Origin: Bacteroidetes bacterium UBA1941
Lineage (GTDB): Bacteria; Bacteroidota; Bacteroidia; Chitinophagales; LD1
Length of the DNA: 64,000 nucleotides
Direction of reading: 5' to 3'
Assembly (NCBI GenBank): GCA_002336805.1
Contig: DDEZ01000013.1
Coordinates: forward strand, 257,962 to 321,961
Positions 17,928 to 28,097 of the stretch are shown one piece after another. Each line of letters opens with the position of its first letter. The first letter of the stretch is position 1. The translations under genes were made by a program, and so were the position numbers. The notes below the pieces were generated by a model. The model searched no databases. It worked only from the letters and a program-made list of their open reading frames with translations, and was not told the DNA's origin.

Positions 17928-19418
17928 ATGGCAGGAGGTAAACTAACGCCACGGCAGAAGATGATCAACATGATGTACCTCGTGTTGACAGCGCTTCTCG
18001 CTATGAACGTTTCTGCAGAGATCTTGAACGCCTTTAAAACCGTGAATGGCTCTATCACTAACTCAAACGGGATGATAGACACTAAAAACGAGAAGGTAAT
18101 CAAGGGCCTGGAAGCAGAGCGCAAAAATCAACCTGAAAAGGTAGCAGAGCTCATGAAGCTCGTAGAAGAGATAAAGACCAAGTCAAATGAGACAGCTGGC
18201 TATATAGAGGGCCTGGAGAAGGAACTCAATAAAGCTGAAGCCGATGCGGATCTGGAGGTAGGCACACACCTGCTCGCAGAGGGCAAAGACGGTGAACTGC
18301 TCAAGACAAAGCTGGAAACCTACTCATCTGATATCAATAAGATCATGACCAAGTATCCGCTGCCATCAGCCATACCTGTAGACGTGACTCCTCCTAAGGG
18401 CGGAGAGAGCGGCCAGAAGCTGGAGTGGAGGCAGGCATACTTTCACATGGTACCAAAGGTAGCAGCGCTGACTATCCTCAATAAGTTTAAGAATGACGTA
18501 AAGACTACAGAAGCTATGTGTCTGGATCGTCTGGCTAAAGAGGCGGTATCTGTGGAGGTAACACTCGACAAGTTCGAACCACTCGTGAGCGCAAAGTCTT
18601 CTTATGTGCTCGTGGGTGACAAGTATGAGGCTACTATCGGTCTCGGTGCCTACAGCACAGCTATCGTACCTGAGGTATACGTAGGCGGTAGCCGCGTAGA
18701 AGTGAAGGATGGCAAGGCTACATATACAGTAAACGCAAGTTCAGCTGGTAGCTTTACGGTTCCTACCCTCGTGAAGATCCCTAAGAGGTCTGGTGGCTTT
18801 GAGGAGGCTAAGGGTGAGCTGAAGTATGAGGTAGGTGTACCTGCCGGTGCTGCGGTGATGCTCGACAAGATGAACGTGGTATACATCGGTGTGGACAACC
18901 CGATCACTGTATCATCTGGCTCTGGTGCTGAAAAGACCAGCGTGATCCCATCTGGTGGTGGTATCTCTGTAGCGAAAGGTGCAGGCCCTGGCAAGTATGT
19001 GATCAAGGCTACTACACCTGACCTGAAGGCTAACCTCAAGGTGGCTGTGACTGGTGGCAAGGCGACTGACTTCCCTATCCGTGTCAAGAGGATCCCGGAT
19101 CCGGTGCCTACCCTCGGTGGCAAGCTGCGCGGTGGTAATGCACAGCCAGGTACACTGAAGGCTCAGACAGGTATCGTACCGGTACTGGACAACTTCGACT
19201 TTGAGGCTCGCTTCAATGTAGAAAGCTATGACATGGTGTTCGCATCTAAGGGTGAGATCTTCCGTGCCACTGCATCTGGTCCGCTCTTCAGCCCTCAGAT
19301 GCTCACATTCATCAGCCGTGCCAAGCCTAAGGATGTGATCTACCTGGAGGAGATCAAGGTAAGAGGTCCGGACGGTACACCACGTAAGATCGGTCAGATC
19401 GTATTCACTGTACAATAA
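17928..19418 (+). CDS. gldM: T9SS/gliding motor shaft GldM (PorM)
   Basis: 496 residues. The family N terminus GGKLTPRQKMINMMYLVLTA includes the single membrane helix (about 13-30). The rest is periplasmic: a helical first domain (LKLVEEIKTKSNETAGY, AEADADLEVG) followed by beta domains, ending KIGQIVFTVQ. GldM passes through the GldL pentamer and reaches GldK/GldN, carrying torque across the periplasm. The gap to gldL is 48 nt, consistent with one transcript. Confidence 0.96.
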   Translation: MAGGKLTPRQKMINMMYLVLTALLAMNVSAEILNAFKTVNGSITNSNGMIDTKNEKVIKGLEAERKNQPEKVAELMKLVEEIKTKSNETAGYIEGLEKELNKAEADADLEVGTHLLAEGKDGELLKTKLETYSSDINKIMTKYPLPSAIPVDVTPPKGGESGQKLEWRQAYFHMVPKVAALTILNKFKNDVKTTEAMCLDRLAKEAVSVEVTLDKFEPLVSAKSSYVLVGDKYEATIGLGAYSTAIVPEVYVGGSRVEVKDGKATYTVNASSAGSFTVPTLVKIPKRSGGFEEAKGELKYEVGVPAGAAVMLDKMNVVYIGVDNPITVSSGSGAEKTSVIPSGGGISVAKGAGPGKYVIKATTPDLKANLKVAVTGGKATDFPIRVKRIPDPVPTLGGKLRGGNAQPGTLKAQTGIVPVLDNFDFEARFNVESYDMVFASKGEIFRATASGPLFSPQMLTFISRAKPKDVIYLEEIKVRGPDGTPRKIGQIVFTVQ

Positions 19419-19444
19419 AAAGAAACAAGCAAAGCAAGCATAAT

Positions 19445-20269
19445 ATGTTCAAAGCAGGAAAAATACTGGCAGCAGTGGGGCTGATGATCTCAGCCGGCTC
19501 ACTCTTCGCACAGGAGCCACTCGATGGCGCCTATCAGAAGACGGTGACCAAGGAGAAAGAGATCATCCCATACGACTATCTGCGCGAGGCTGATATCTTC
19601 TGGCAGAAGCGTATCTGGAGAGTGATAGACACACGGGAGAAAATGAACCTCCCATTCGCCTATCCGCAGCAGCCGCTCATAGAGATCGTACACACAGCTG
19701 CCAAAAATGGCGAGCTCACAGTATATGACAATGCCGTAGAAAACGGTGACCAGTTTAAGGCTGTACTCGCTGTAGATGAGGTCAAGAAGATCGGCTCTAA
19801 GGAAGATACGATCACTAGTATCAACCCGGTCACTCTCGAGGAGGAAACCAAAGTGGTAAAGAACGAACTCACATGGGATCGCGTTACCAAGTTCCGTCTG
19901 AAAGAAGACTGGCTCTTTGATGAGGAGACATCTACTATGATGTGCCGTATCATCGGCCTGGCTCCGGTCATGGAGGACAAGGATGCCGATGGCAACTATC
20001 GTGGTGACCTCGTGATGTACTGGTGCTACTATCCTGACCTGCGTCCGATACTCGCAAAGTATGAGGTGTACAACCCTAAGAACGATGCGGTAAGGATCAG
20101 CTGGGAAGACCTCTTTGAGGCACGTATGTTTGAGAGCTATATCTACAAAGAGTCAAACGTATATGACCGCCAGATCAAGGAGTACGCTACAGGTGTAGAC
20201 CTCCTGCTGGAGTCAGATCGTATCAAGAACGATATGTTTGTATTCGAGCACGATCTCTGGAACTATTAA
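19445..20269 (+). CDS. gldN: T9SS ring protein GldN (PorN)
   Basis: 274 residues with a signal peptide ending at LFAQ (about 1-23). The family signature is DYLREADIFWQKRIWRVIDTREKMNLPF, read as DYLREADIFW then RIWRVIDTRE; later WLFDEETSTMMCRIIGLAPV, YPDLRPILAKYEVYNPKNDA and RISWEDLFEARMFES are also typical. GldN pairs with GldK in the outer-membrane-associated ring. Last gene of the block; a strong terminator follows. Confidence 0.95.
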   Translation: MFKAGKILAAVGLMISAGSLFAQEPLDGAYQKTVTKEKEIIPYDYLREADIFWQKRIWRVIDTREKMNLPFAYPQQPLIEIVHTAAKNGELTVYDNAVENGDQFKAVLAVDEVKKIGSKEDTITSINPVTLEEETKVVKNELTWDRVTKFRLKEDWLFDEETSTMMCRIIGLAPVMEDKDADGNYRGDLVMYWCYYPDLRPILAKYEVYNPKNDAVRISWEDLFEARMFESYIYKESNVYDRQIKEYATGVDLLLESDRIKNDMFVFEHDLWNY

Positions 20270-20290
20270 GATCCAGACAAAATATACCGG

Positions 20291-20317
20291 AAAAGGGGAG
20301 CACACGCTCCCCTTTTT
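20291..20317 (+). terminator. Intrinsic terminator of the porP-gldKLMN block
   Basis: AAAAGGGGAGC-ACAC-GCTCCCCTTTTT: a perfect GC-rich stem with a 4-nt loop and a T-tract, 21 nt after the gldN stop. Confidence 0.92.
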
Positions 20318-20528
20318 CATTTTATAAAAGCTAAGCGATTATCAGCTTATTATTCTTCCTATATATATGTATTAATTCCTGAAAGGGTGCCACGCTTCCA
20401 GAGTGGGGCATCGCTCTACGACAAAGCCCGTTGCTACAAAGAATATCAGGCTTGAAAAATGGACAATACACAATACCGGTTCACAAGCCCGTTTAATTAA
20501 TAGCTCTTTTTCACGGAATTTTGAAGCG

Positions 20529-20840
20529 ATGCTAGACAAGCTCAAGTCATATCTCCTGCGCCTCCCGGCCCTGTTTCGCAATGTCTTCTTCCTGACAGGA
20601 GTGGTCTTTGCGGTATGGATGCTCTTCTTTGATGAGAATAATATGATGGTGCAGTACCACCGCCGCCACCAGCTGTCAGAGCTGCGGCGCAAGACGCAGT
20701 ACTACCAGCAGGAGATAGCGCGCGTAGATGGCCAGATAGATGAGCTCACCACAGACGGAGCTACACAGGAGCGCTTCGCCCGGGAGAACTATATGATGAA
20801 AAAGGATAGTGAAGACGTCTTTGTCATCGTGCAGCGCTGA
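20529..20840 (+). CDS. DivIC/FtsB-like septum formation protein
   Basis: 103 residues from the ATG at 20529, chosen because family members begin just before the single membrane helix (about 17-36, FRNVFFLTGVVFAVWMLFFD). A coiled coil follows (QLSELRRKTQYYQQEIARVD), and the end RFARENYMMKKDSEDVFVIV is characteristic (RE-x-Y-x-MKKxxEdvf). DivIC/FtsB bridges other divisome proteins at the septum. The open frame upstream of 20529 lacks family features. Confidence 0.85.
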   Translation: MLDKLKSYLLRLPALFRNVFFLTGVVFAVWMLFFDENNMMVQYHRRHQLSELRRKTQYYQQEIARVDGQIDELTTDGATQERFARENYMMKKDSEDVFVIVQR

Positions 20841-20984
20841 TTCCCATTTTTCCCCATAAGGTATTGGCATTATTTTATTTGTATCAGCCGTACGGGCACT
20901 TTGCCCCTTTCAGCCGATCTTATTTCCTTGCTATGCCTATTATGACTTTATTTACACCCGCAAATCTAAATCAGTAGCATATAG

Positions 20985-21887
20985 ATGAGTCTTAGTCTAA
21001 ACCATCTCAAAACCCTGGAGTCAGAGGCGATCTACGTGATCCGCGAGGCCGCTGCCCAGTTTCAGAATCCATGCATCCTTTTCAGCGGTGGCAAAGATTC
21101 CATCGCCGTCACATATCTGGCGAAGAAAGCCTTTTATCCTGCGCCCATACCTTTTCCGCTGGTGCATGTAGACACAGGTCACAATTTCCCTGAGACCATA
21201 GCCTATCGCGATCAGCTGGTGGCCAAACTGGGCGTGCGCCTCATAGTAGGCTCCGTGCAGGAGTCTATAGACAAAGCCCGCGTAGCAGAAGAGAAGGGGT
21301 TCAACGCATCCCGTATCCGCCTGCAGACCACTACGCTGCTCGATACCATAGAGGAGTTCAAGTTTGACTGTGCGCTGGGTGGTGCACGGCGCGATGAGGA
21401 GAAAGCACGCGCCAAGGAGCGCTTCTTCTCGCACCGTGATGAGTTTGGCCAGTGGGATCCCAAAAACCAGCGTCCTGAGCTATGGAACCTCTTCAATGGC
21501 CGCAAGCATGTAGGCGAGCACTTCCGCGTATTCCCTATCTCAAACTGGACAGAGCTGGATGTATGGCAGTATATGGCCATGGAGGGCATCGACCTGCCTA
21601 CGCTTTATTATGCGCACAAGCGCAAAGTATTCGAGCGTGATGGCGTGCTGCTGGCAGAGAGTGAGCACATTCCTATGAAGCCAAATGAAAAGCCTGAGGA
21701 GCGCCTGATACGGTTCCGCACCATCGGAGATATCACCTCTACCGGGGCTACTGTGAGTGTCGCAGCTACGATAGATGAGATCATACAGGAGGTAGCGTCT
21801 ACGCGCATCACAGAGCGCGGTGGCCGCGCTGATGACAAGCGGAGCGAAACCAGCATGGAGGATCGCAAAAAGGAAGGTTATTTCTAA
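20985..21887 (+). CDS. cysD: Sulfate adenylyltransferase subunit 2
   Basis: 300 residues, full length. It adenylates sulfate to APS in sulfate assimilation, using ATP, with CysN as its GTPase partner. The PP-loop is SGGKDS (34-39). Other conserved blocks are VHVDTGHNFPETIAYRD, GGARRDEEKARAKER, PISNWTELDVWQY and the C-terminal ERGGRADD. cysN follows 91 nt downstream. Confidence 0.97.
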   Translation: MSLSLNHLKTLESEAIYVIREAAAQFQNPCILFSGGKDSIAVTYLAKKAFYPAPIPFPLVHVDTGHNFPETIAYRDQLVAKLGVRLIVGSVQESIDKARVAEEKGFNASRIRLQTTTLLDTIEEFKFDCALGGARRDEEKARAKERFFSHRDEFGQWDPKNQRPELWNLFNGRKHVGEHFRVFPISNWTELDVWQYMAMEGIDLPTLYYAHKRKVFERDGVLLAESEHIPMKPNEKPEERLIRFRTIGDITSTGATVSVAATIDEIIQEVASTRITERGGRADDKRSETSMEDRKKEGYF

Positions 21888-21978
21888 AGAGAAACGGGCT
21901 GTATTTGTATTCATCCAGATACTTAATACTAACTACTTAATACCAGTGCTCTACAGCACTACTCAATAACATAGAAGA

Positions 21979-23250
21979 ATGTTTGACAGCAATAGTTATC
22001 TGAATATGGAGCTGATGCGCTTCACTACCGCCGGTAGTGTAGACGATGGCAAATCTACCCTCATAGGCCGCCTGCTGTATGATAGCAAGTCGATCTTTGA
22101 AGACCAGCTGGAAAATATAAGGGCCACTAGCGAGCGCCGTGGTGAGAACTATGTCAATCTCGCGCTACTCACAGATGGCCTGCGTGCAGAGCGCGAGCAG
22201 GGCATCACCATAGATGTGGCTTATCGTTACTTCTCTACGCCCAAAAGGAAATTTATCATAGCAGATACGCCCGGCCATATACAGTACACGCGCAATATGG
22301 TGACCGGTGCCTCCACTGCCAATCTGGCCATCATACTCATAGACGCGCGCAATGGTGTGGTAGAGCAGACGCGCCGCCACTCGCTCATAGCCTCACTGCT
22401 AGGTATACCGCACATCGCGGTTTGCATCAATAAAATGGACCTCGTAGACTACTCACAGGAGCAGTATGACAAGATCGTAAAAGACTATCGCGATTTCGCT
22501 GCCAGGCTCAAGGTGAAGGACATCCACTTCCTGCCTATATCTGCACTGAATGGTGACAATGTGGTGACTCGCTCTACTAAAATGCCATGGTACGAAGGCG
22601 TGACGCTCCTGTATCTGCTGGAGACTGTACACATAGCCGGCGATACCAATCATATCGATGCGCGCTTTCCCGTACAGTACGTGATCCGGCCATACAATGA
22701 CGAGTTTCATGACTACCGTGGCTATGCCGGACGGCTGTCCAGTGGAGTTTTGAGGCCGGGGGATAGGGTCACGATATTGCCATCCGGCCTGCAGAGTTCC
22801 ATCAAGGCGATAGAGATGGATGGGAAAGAATTGCAGGAAGCATTTGCTCCTATGTCAGTTACAGTATTACTCAATGATGACATAGATATCAGCCGTGGCG
22901 ATATGATCGTGCGCGACAATAATAAACCACAGGTGGAGCAGGACATAGAGGCCATGATCTGCTGGATGGGAGACCAACCCCTGCGCCCTGATGGCAAATA
23001 TGCCCTGAAGCATACCACGCGCGATGCCCGTGCTGTGGTCAAGGATATCAAGTACAAACTGGACATCAGCAGCCTGCACCGTATCACCGATAACCCTGTC
23101 ATCTCTGCTAATGATATAGGCCGCATCAGCATACGCACTACCGCGCCGCTGATGTATGACCCATACACGCGCAATAGGGAGACAGGATCATTCATCCTCA
23201 TAGACGAGGGCACCAATGTGACCGTAGGCGCCGGTATCATACTGGATTGA
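21979..23250 (+). CDS. cysN: Sulfate adenylyltransferase subunit 1 (GTPase)
   Basis: 423 residues. EF-Tu-like GTPase motifs are intact: G1 GSVDDGKST (19-27), G3 DTPGH (96-100), G4 NKMD (151-154). Beta-barrel domains follow. GTP hydrolysis drives APS formation by CysD. There is no C-terminal APS-kinase (CysC) fusion, and no cysC or cysH lies in this window, so the later reduction steps are encoded elsewhere. Confidence 0.96.
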   Translation: MFDSNSYLNMELMRFTTAGSVDDGKSTLIGRLLYDSKSIFEDQLENIRATSERRGENYVNLALLTDGLRAEREQGITIDVAYRYFSTPKRKFIIADTPGHIQYTRNMVTGASTANLAIILIDARNGVVEQTRRHSLIASLLGIPHIAVCINKMDLVDYSQEQYDKIVKDYRDFAARLKVKDIHFLPISALNGDNVVTRSTKMPWYEGVTLLYLLETVHIAGDTNHIDARFPVQYVIRPYNDEFHDYRGYAGRLSSGVLRPGDRVTILPSGLQSSIKAIEMDGKELQEAFAPMSVTVLLNDDIDISRGDMIVRDNNKPQVEQDIEAMICWMGDQPLRPDGKYALKHTTRDARAVVKDIKYKLDISSLHRITDNPVISANDIGRISIRTTAPLMYDPYTRNRETGSFILIDEGTNVTVGAGIILD

Positions 23251-23283
23251 TCTCATTTCGTATCTTTAGATAAATACTGAAAC

Positions 23284-23598
23284 ATGAAAGAAAAGACCGT
23301 AGCAGAGCTCAAGGCAATGATGGATAAAGGCGAAGATTTTCAGCTCATAGATGTCCGCGAGCCACATGAGGCTGAGATATGCCAGATAGGCGGCATACTG
23401 ATCCCTATGAATACAGTGCCTGACCACATAGACGAGATAGCAAAGGACAAGCCTGTAGTGATCCACTGCCGCAGTGGTGCCCGCAGCGGCCGTATAGTAG
23501 AGTACCTCGAGTCGCAGGGCTATGACAATCTGTACAACCTCAAAGGAGGCATACTCGCCTGGGCTGATGAGATAGACCCGGCTATGGCCAAATACTGA
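23284..23598 (+). CDS. Single-domain rhodanese-like protein
   Basis: 104 residues. The rhodanese fold shows as LIDVREPHEAEICQIGG near residue 20 and the active-site loop HCRSGARSGR with catalytic Cys62. It ends with YNLKGGILAWADEID. Such proteins carry persulfide sulfur. Its position 33 nt after cysN suggests a role in sulfur handling (inference). Confidence 0.9.
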   Translation: MKEKTVAELKAMMDKGEDFQLIDVREPHEAEICQIGGILIPMNTVPDHIDEIAKDKPVVIHCRSGARSGRIVEYLESQGYDNLYNLKGGILAWADEIDPAMAKY

Positions 23599-23635
23599 TA
23601 AGAGCCGCTCCGCAGCCTACCCTGCCGACCTACGA

Positions 23636-23643
23636 TACTTTTG
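23636..23643 (+). promoter_or_regulatory. Possible -7 promoter box
   Basis: TACTTTTG fits TAnnTTTG, 28 nt before the ATG at 23671. No convincing -33 box. Confidence 0.35.
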
Positions 23644-23670
23644 TATCTTAATGCTATAAACCCACGCACT

Positions 23671-26600
23671 ATGAAAAAGTATTTCTACGCCCTCTGCTTA
23701 ATGGTGTTCTTTACCACTCCTTTCAGCAGCCGCGCCTCTCATGCGCAGGGTGCAGACCTGTGGTATAAATTTGTGAGCTACGACACAGTCACGCATAATA
23801 CGCAATACCTCGTCACTGCTACATTTTACCGGGATTGTGCTGGTATTGCCGCGCCCTCTACTATTGCTCTGAGTGTCACAGATACGCTGTGCACAGGTGG
23901 TACCTATGCTATGACAGCTACCATGCAGATGGTCACAGGCTTGCCGTGCCCTTTGGGAGGGGTATCTGGTGGTACCGGCTGCGAGGTATCGCATCTCTGC
24001 CCTACCGCATTGAGTTTGAGCACCTGTGCCGGTGGCTCCCAGTATCCCGGTATGCAGAAATATGTCTATCAGGTTTACATCACGATACCGGGCAATATCT
24101 CCGCCTACAATTGCGATAAATGGTATATCTCCATTGCCGAAAATGCACGTAATAGTTCTGACAATGTCACAGGTGGTGGTAGTGCAGACCTCTACGTAGA
24201 GGCTGTGATCAATAACGCTATAGACCCGCACACAGGCCGTCCATACGCCAATAGTTCACCTACCTTTCTCAATGATCCGGTGCCATTCTTCTGCATGGAC
24301 AATGCCGCGCCGCTTACTTACAATAACGGAACACTTGAGACCGATGGCGACTCTGTGGTCTATGCGCTCCAGGCTCCCCTGCAGAGTCACAATAATCCGC
24401 TGATATTTAATAGTGGATTTAGCATGACACAGCCTATCGTCAGTTCCTTCCCTTGTATCTTTGATCCCGCCACAGGTATACTCACCTTTGATCCTACACA
24501 GGTGAATACAGATGTCCTCGCTTATCGCATCACCGAGTTTCGCCATGGCGTGATGGTGGGTGCTGTGATGCGTGATGTACAGGTCAAGATACTCAACTGC
24601 CGGGAGACGCCACCCGTCTTTGGCACACCTGTAGTGCAGGGAGGTATTTTGCAGAATGCTGATCTGGTCACAGGCTGTCAGGGAGACAGGCTGTCTGTAG
24701 ATATTCCGGTCACCTCTACAGGTATCATAGCATCTCTGGAGAGCAATATCTCTACCTACGCCTCTTACTTCCCAGGTATGACTTTCACGCCATCCGGCTC
24801 GGGCAGTAGTATGAATGCGCACATAGAGTGGAGCAGCGTAGATACCGGCTGCCACTATGTATATATCAAGGCCACTTCTGATGACTGCCCCGTAGAGGCT
24901 GCCAGCTACCTCGGCCTGCGTCTCTGCCCTGATCATCGTGTGGTCATATCTCCGCGTGACGGTATCTACTGTGGCCGCCCTGTGCATCTGACAGTATCAG
25001 GTGGCAGTAGTCCCGTGTGGTCACCGGCTGTAGCTATCTCCGGCACCACAGGTACCGCAGCAGATGTCTATCCTGCAGTGTCTACCTGGTACAGCGTGCA
25101 TACAGGCTGCGGCGCAGATTCGGTACTGGTGCGTACCGCTCCCGCATTCTCCGCTTCCATTTCACATGACACTACTATCTGCAATGGCAATGCACTCCAG
25201 CTACATGATATAGTCAGCGGCCCGGGGCTATATAGCTATACCTGGTCACCGGCTGCAGATCTCTATACAGCATCAGGCCTGCCTGGTGCGCATAGCAGCT
25301 TCCCTGTGCTGCGTACAGCTCAGTCGGGTACATATACCTGTGTAGTCACTGATACCAGCGGCTGCCAGATCACAGACTCTGTACATGTCATAGTCCGTGG
25401 TCCTGGTCTGCTATCTGTCACAGGCGATACCCTCGTGGCCCCATCTACAGTAGCCCACCTGCAGGCCTCTGTCATGAACTATCTGCCGGGTTGTACCACT
25501 ATAGCAGACAGTAGTGTCAGCCAGGTAGCTGAGGTGCGCATAGGCCTGGATACTGCCATACAGGTTATCACAGGATTTGGCTATCCATGTCCTTTTGGCA
25601 ACTACTACAAATCCGCGCGCCATCAGATCCTGTTCAAAGCAGCGGAGCTACAGGCGGCATTGGGAAGCTCACGCGTTTTGTCCAGTATCAGCCTCCAGAT
25701 AGGCACGCTGTATAGTACAAGCGCGGTGACCAATTTTACGGTGAAGATAGCCTGCGTACATGCAGATAGCCTGACTGGCTATATAGGTGGCAGTGATCTG
25801 AAAACGGTGGTGAGTCCCATCACCTTCACTCCGCAGTATGATTGGAACAGGCTGGTATTTGACCATCCCTATGTATGGGATGGTGTATCGGATCTGGTAG
25901 TAGATATGTGCTTTCTCAATACTACCGCTGGCAATATCAACTCCCGCTTCCGCTACTCTGCCACACCCTATAGGTCTATCTACTGCACCTATAGCAATGA
26001 TCCCGCAGGGCAGTGTGGCTATACTGGCTTCCAGCAAAACGCACAGGTAGCATACAGCCGCTACTTCCAGCGCCTCAATGTCAAATTTGGTACAGCCATC
26101 TATCACGGCAATAGCACAAGTGTCCAGTGGCAGCCCGCTGCGGGTATCAATGCTGTAGACAGCATATACACTGCCCACACCACAGCTCATCCGCAGTCAG
26201 ACCAATGGTACACAGCATTCATAGCTGATTCTGTCTGCCCGCAGGCCGACTCCACACTAGTGCGCGTCACTACTCACGGCATACATACCCCGCAGAATGT
26301 CTCCATCTGCGCCGGAGATTCAGTACTCCTTCTGGCATCCAATGCTGCTACCTATGCCTGGAGCGATAGCTCTGGTCTGCTATCTACAGCAGCTTCTTTT
26401 TACTACTACCCGTCCCAGAGCAGTGACGTCATACTGGTCATGGTAGATAATGGTGGCCAGGTGTATACCGATACCTCGCACATCACTGTACTATCCGAGA
26501 CTGTCTGGCCCGGAGATGTCAATCGCGACCATGTGGTCAATCACAATGACCTCCTGTATCTCGGCATCGCATATGGCCATTATGGACCGCCTCGCCCCGC

Positions 26601-27477
26601 AGCCTCTATCGTCTGGACTCCGCAGTGTGCGCAGCGGTGGGGTTATCATTTCATCTTTGGCGGTGACTATGCCTATGCAGACTGCGATGGTGATGGCCTG
26701 ATAGCCTACGCAGACACACTCGCGATCTCGCAAAACTGGGGTCTCACACATCCCAAGACAGAGGAGGCAGCCCGCGCAGGCACCTCATTTCTCTCCATCA
26801 CCACAGACGCTGCGGTCTATCACCTGCATGATACTATCCGGGCTACTATATCGCTCGGAGATAACAATATGCCTGTGCAGCAGCTCTATGGTGTCGCATT
26901 GCGCGTGGACTATGGCGGTACAGGCACAGCGCGTGTAGTGCACATGGACCAGTCACTGTCATGGACTGGCCAGCAGCTCAGCATGGCGCGCGTCGCAGGG
27001 CCGGGCGGTGCCGCCTATCTGGCGCAGACTCGCATAGACCATCGCGACACGGCGGGTCATGGCGCTATAGCGCAGGTGTGGTATGTGGTAGATGCTGCTA
27101 CAGCGCAGCTCCAGTCCGTCAGCCTCTTCGCATCGCCTATGCTGGCGCTCACCAGCACAGGAGATACAGTGCTCATCAATGGTGACTCACATTCCTTTAC
27201 ACTGGATGCCCGTCCGCTTGGTATAGAGCAGCAGGATCGTACCGCATCCATCACCATCGCTCCCAATCCTACTACTGGACACATCCGCATCCTCATGTCA
27301 GAGCCAGGCCGCACAGCTATGACCATCAGTGATGCCATAGGGCGTGAGGTCTATCAGGGCACACTGAGTGAGGAAAGTACGGACCTGGATCTCAGTGCAC
27401 TGCCTGTAGGCGCCTACACCATGCATTTCATTTCATCAGGAGGGCAGGACAGCAGGAGGCTCATCATAGCCAGGTAG
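23671..27477 (+). CDS. Large T9SS-exported adhesin-like protein
   Basis: 1268 residues from the ATG at 23671 (signal peptide MKKYFYALCLMVFFTTPFSS). The N-terminal region (HAQGADLWYKFV, YLVTATFYRDCAGIAAPSTI) is typical of large Bacteroidota surface proteins with PKD-like beta domains; the middle is beta-rich and cysteine-containing. At about 960-1030 lie two dockerin-like Asp-rich loops (GDVNRDHVVNHNDLLYLG and ADCDGDGLIAYADTLAIS). The last 80 residues are a type A sorting domain (APNPTTGHIRILMS, ISDAIGREVYQG, LDLSALPVGAYTMHF, RRLIIAR). It should be secreted and attached to the surface. No enzyme motif seen. Confidence 0.85.
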   Translation: MKKYFYALCLMVFFTTPFSSRASHAQGADLWYKFVSYDTVTHNTQYLVTATFYRDCAGIAAPSTIALSVTDTLCTGGTYAMTATMQMVTGLPCPLGGVSGGTGCEVSHLCPTALSLSTCAGGSQYPGMQKYVYQVYITIPGNISAYNCDKWYISIAENARNSSDNVTGGGSADLYVEAVINNAIDPHTGRPYANSSPTFLNDPVPFFCMDNAAPLTYNNGTLETDGDSVVYALQAPLQSHNNPLIFNSGFSMTQPIVSSFPCIFDPATGILTFDPTQVNTDVLAYRITEFRHGVMVGAVMRDVQVKILNCRETPPVFGTPVVQGGILQNADLVTGCQGDRLSVDIPVTSTGIIASLESNISTYASYFPGMTFTPSGSGSSMNAHIEWSSVDTGCHYVYIKATSDDCPVEAASYLGLRLCPDHRVVISPRDGIYCGRPVHLTVSGGSSPVWSPAVAISGTTGTAADVYPAVSTWYSVHTGCGADSVLVRTAPAFSASISHDTTICNGNALQLHDIVSGPGLYSYTWSPAADLYTASGLPGAHSSFPVLRTAQSGTYTCVVTDTSGCQITDSVHVIVRGPGLLSVTGDTLVAPSTVAHLQASVMNYLPGCTTIADSSVSQVAEVRIGLDTAIQVITGFGYPCPFGNYYKSARHQILFKAAELQAALGSSRVLSSISLQIGTLYSTSAVTNFTVKIACVHADSLTGYIGGSDLKTVVSPITFTPQYDWNRLVFDHPYVWDGVSDLVVDMCFLNTTAGNINSRFRYSATPYRSIYCTYSNDPAGQCGYTGFQQNAQVAYSRYFQRLNVKFGTAIYHGNSTSVQWQPAAGINAVDSIYTAHTTAHPQSDQWYTAFIADSVCPQADSTLVRVTTHGIHTPQNVSICAGDSVLLLASNAATYAWSDSSGLLSTAASFYYYPSQSSDVILVMVDNGGQVYTDTSHITVLSETVWPGDVNRDHVVNHNDLLYLGIAYGHYGPPRPAASIVWTPQCAQRWGYHFIFGGDYAYADCDGDGLIAYADTLAISQNWGLTHPKTEEAARAGTSFLSITTDAAVYHLHDTIRATISLGDNNMPVQQLYGVALRVDYGGTGTARVVHMDQSLSWTGQQLSMARVAGPGGAAYLAQTRIDHRDTAGHGAIAQVWYVVDAATAQLQSVSLFASPMLALTSTGDTVLINGDSHSFTLDARPLGIEQQDRTASITIAPNPTTGHIRILMSEPGRTAMTISDAIGREVYQGTLSEESTDLDLSALPVGAYTMHFISSGGQDSRRLIIAR

Positions 27478-27557
27478 GCTCTTTATAGAGGAAAAACTGC
27501 CTTTAACGAAATAAATCCCCGGCGTATTAAACTATTCCGTAATCTCATGATCTTATT

Positions 27558-28088
27558 ATGACAATGAGAGGCAAATGGAGGTACGCTGCAGCGCTGGCAA
27601 TAGCTGTCTGCACGATCATAGCTGGCCATGCGCAGGCTCGTGACAGCGTACAGGTATACATATTCCTGGCAGAGACCTGTCCTATCTGCCGCAGTACTAC
27701 TATTGAGATGAAAAGCCTTTATAATTCGTATCATAACAAAGGCATAAGTTTCACAGGCGTATTTCCTGGCGCAAAGATGAGCAGCGACCAGACCCGCGCT
27801 GACTTTGCAAAGAAATACAGCATACCCTATGCACTGACTGGTGATGCGGGACAGCGTCTCACAAAGAAATACGCCGCCACCATCACGCCCGAGATAGTAG
27901 TAGTGAGGATCAAGGATGACAAGGTACTCTACCGCGGCAAAGTGGACAATAGCTATGAGGCCATAGGCCGCAGGAGAGAGGTGGTCACTGAGCACTACCT
28001 GCATGACGCACTGGAGAGCATCCTTCACGGCAAAAAGATCGGAACGACTAAAACAGAACCCGTAGGTTGCTTCATAGAAAAAACATAA
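27558..28088 (+). CDS. Periplasmic thioredoxin-fold (redoxin) protein
   Basis: 176 residues. The N-terminal hydrophobic segment (about 9-26) looks like a signal or anchor. The thioredoxin fold shows as VQVYIFLAETCPICRSTTIE with redox pair C41/C44, then YSIPYALTGDAGQRLTKKYA, the cis-Pro region ATITPEIVVV, and VLYRGKVDN. It lies 9 bp before the copper/heme monooxygenase gene and is probably co-transcribed. It may handle electrons or thiols for that enzyme (inference). Confidence 0.8.
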   Translation: MTMRGKWRYAAALAIAVCTIIAGHAQARDSVQVYIFLAETCPICRSTTIEMKSLYNSYHNKGISFTGVFPGAKMSSDQTRADFAKKYSIPYALTGDAGQRLTKKYAATITPEIVVVRIKDDKVLYRGKVDNSYEAIGRRREVVTEHYLHDALESILHGKKIGTTKTEPVGCFIEKT

Positions 28089-28097
28089 ACTCCCAAA

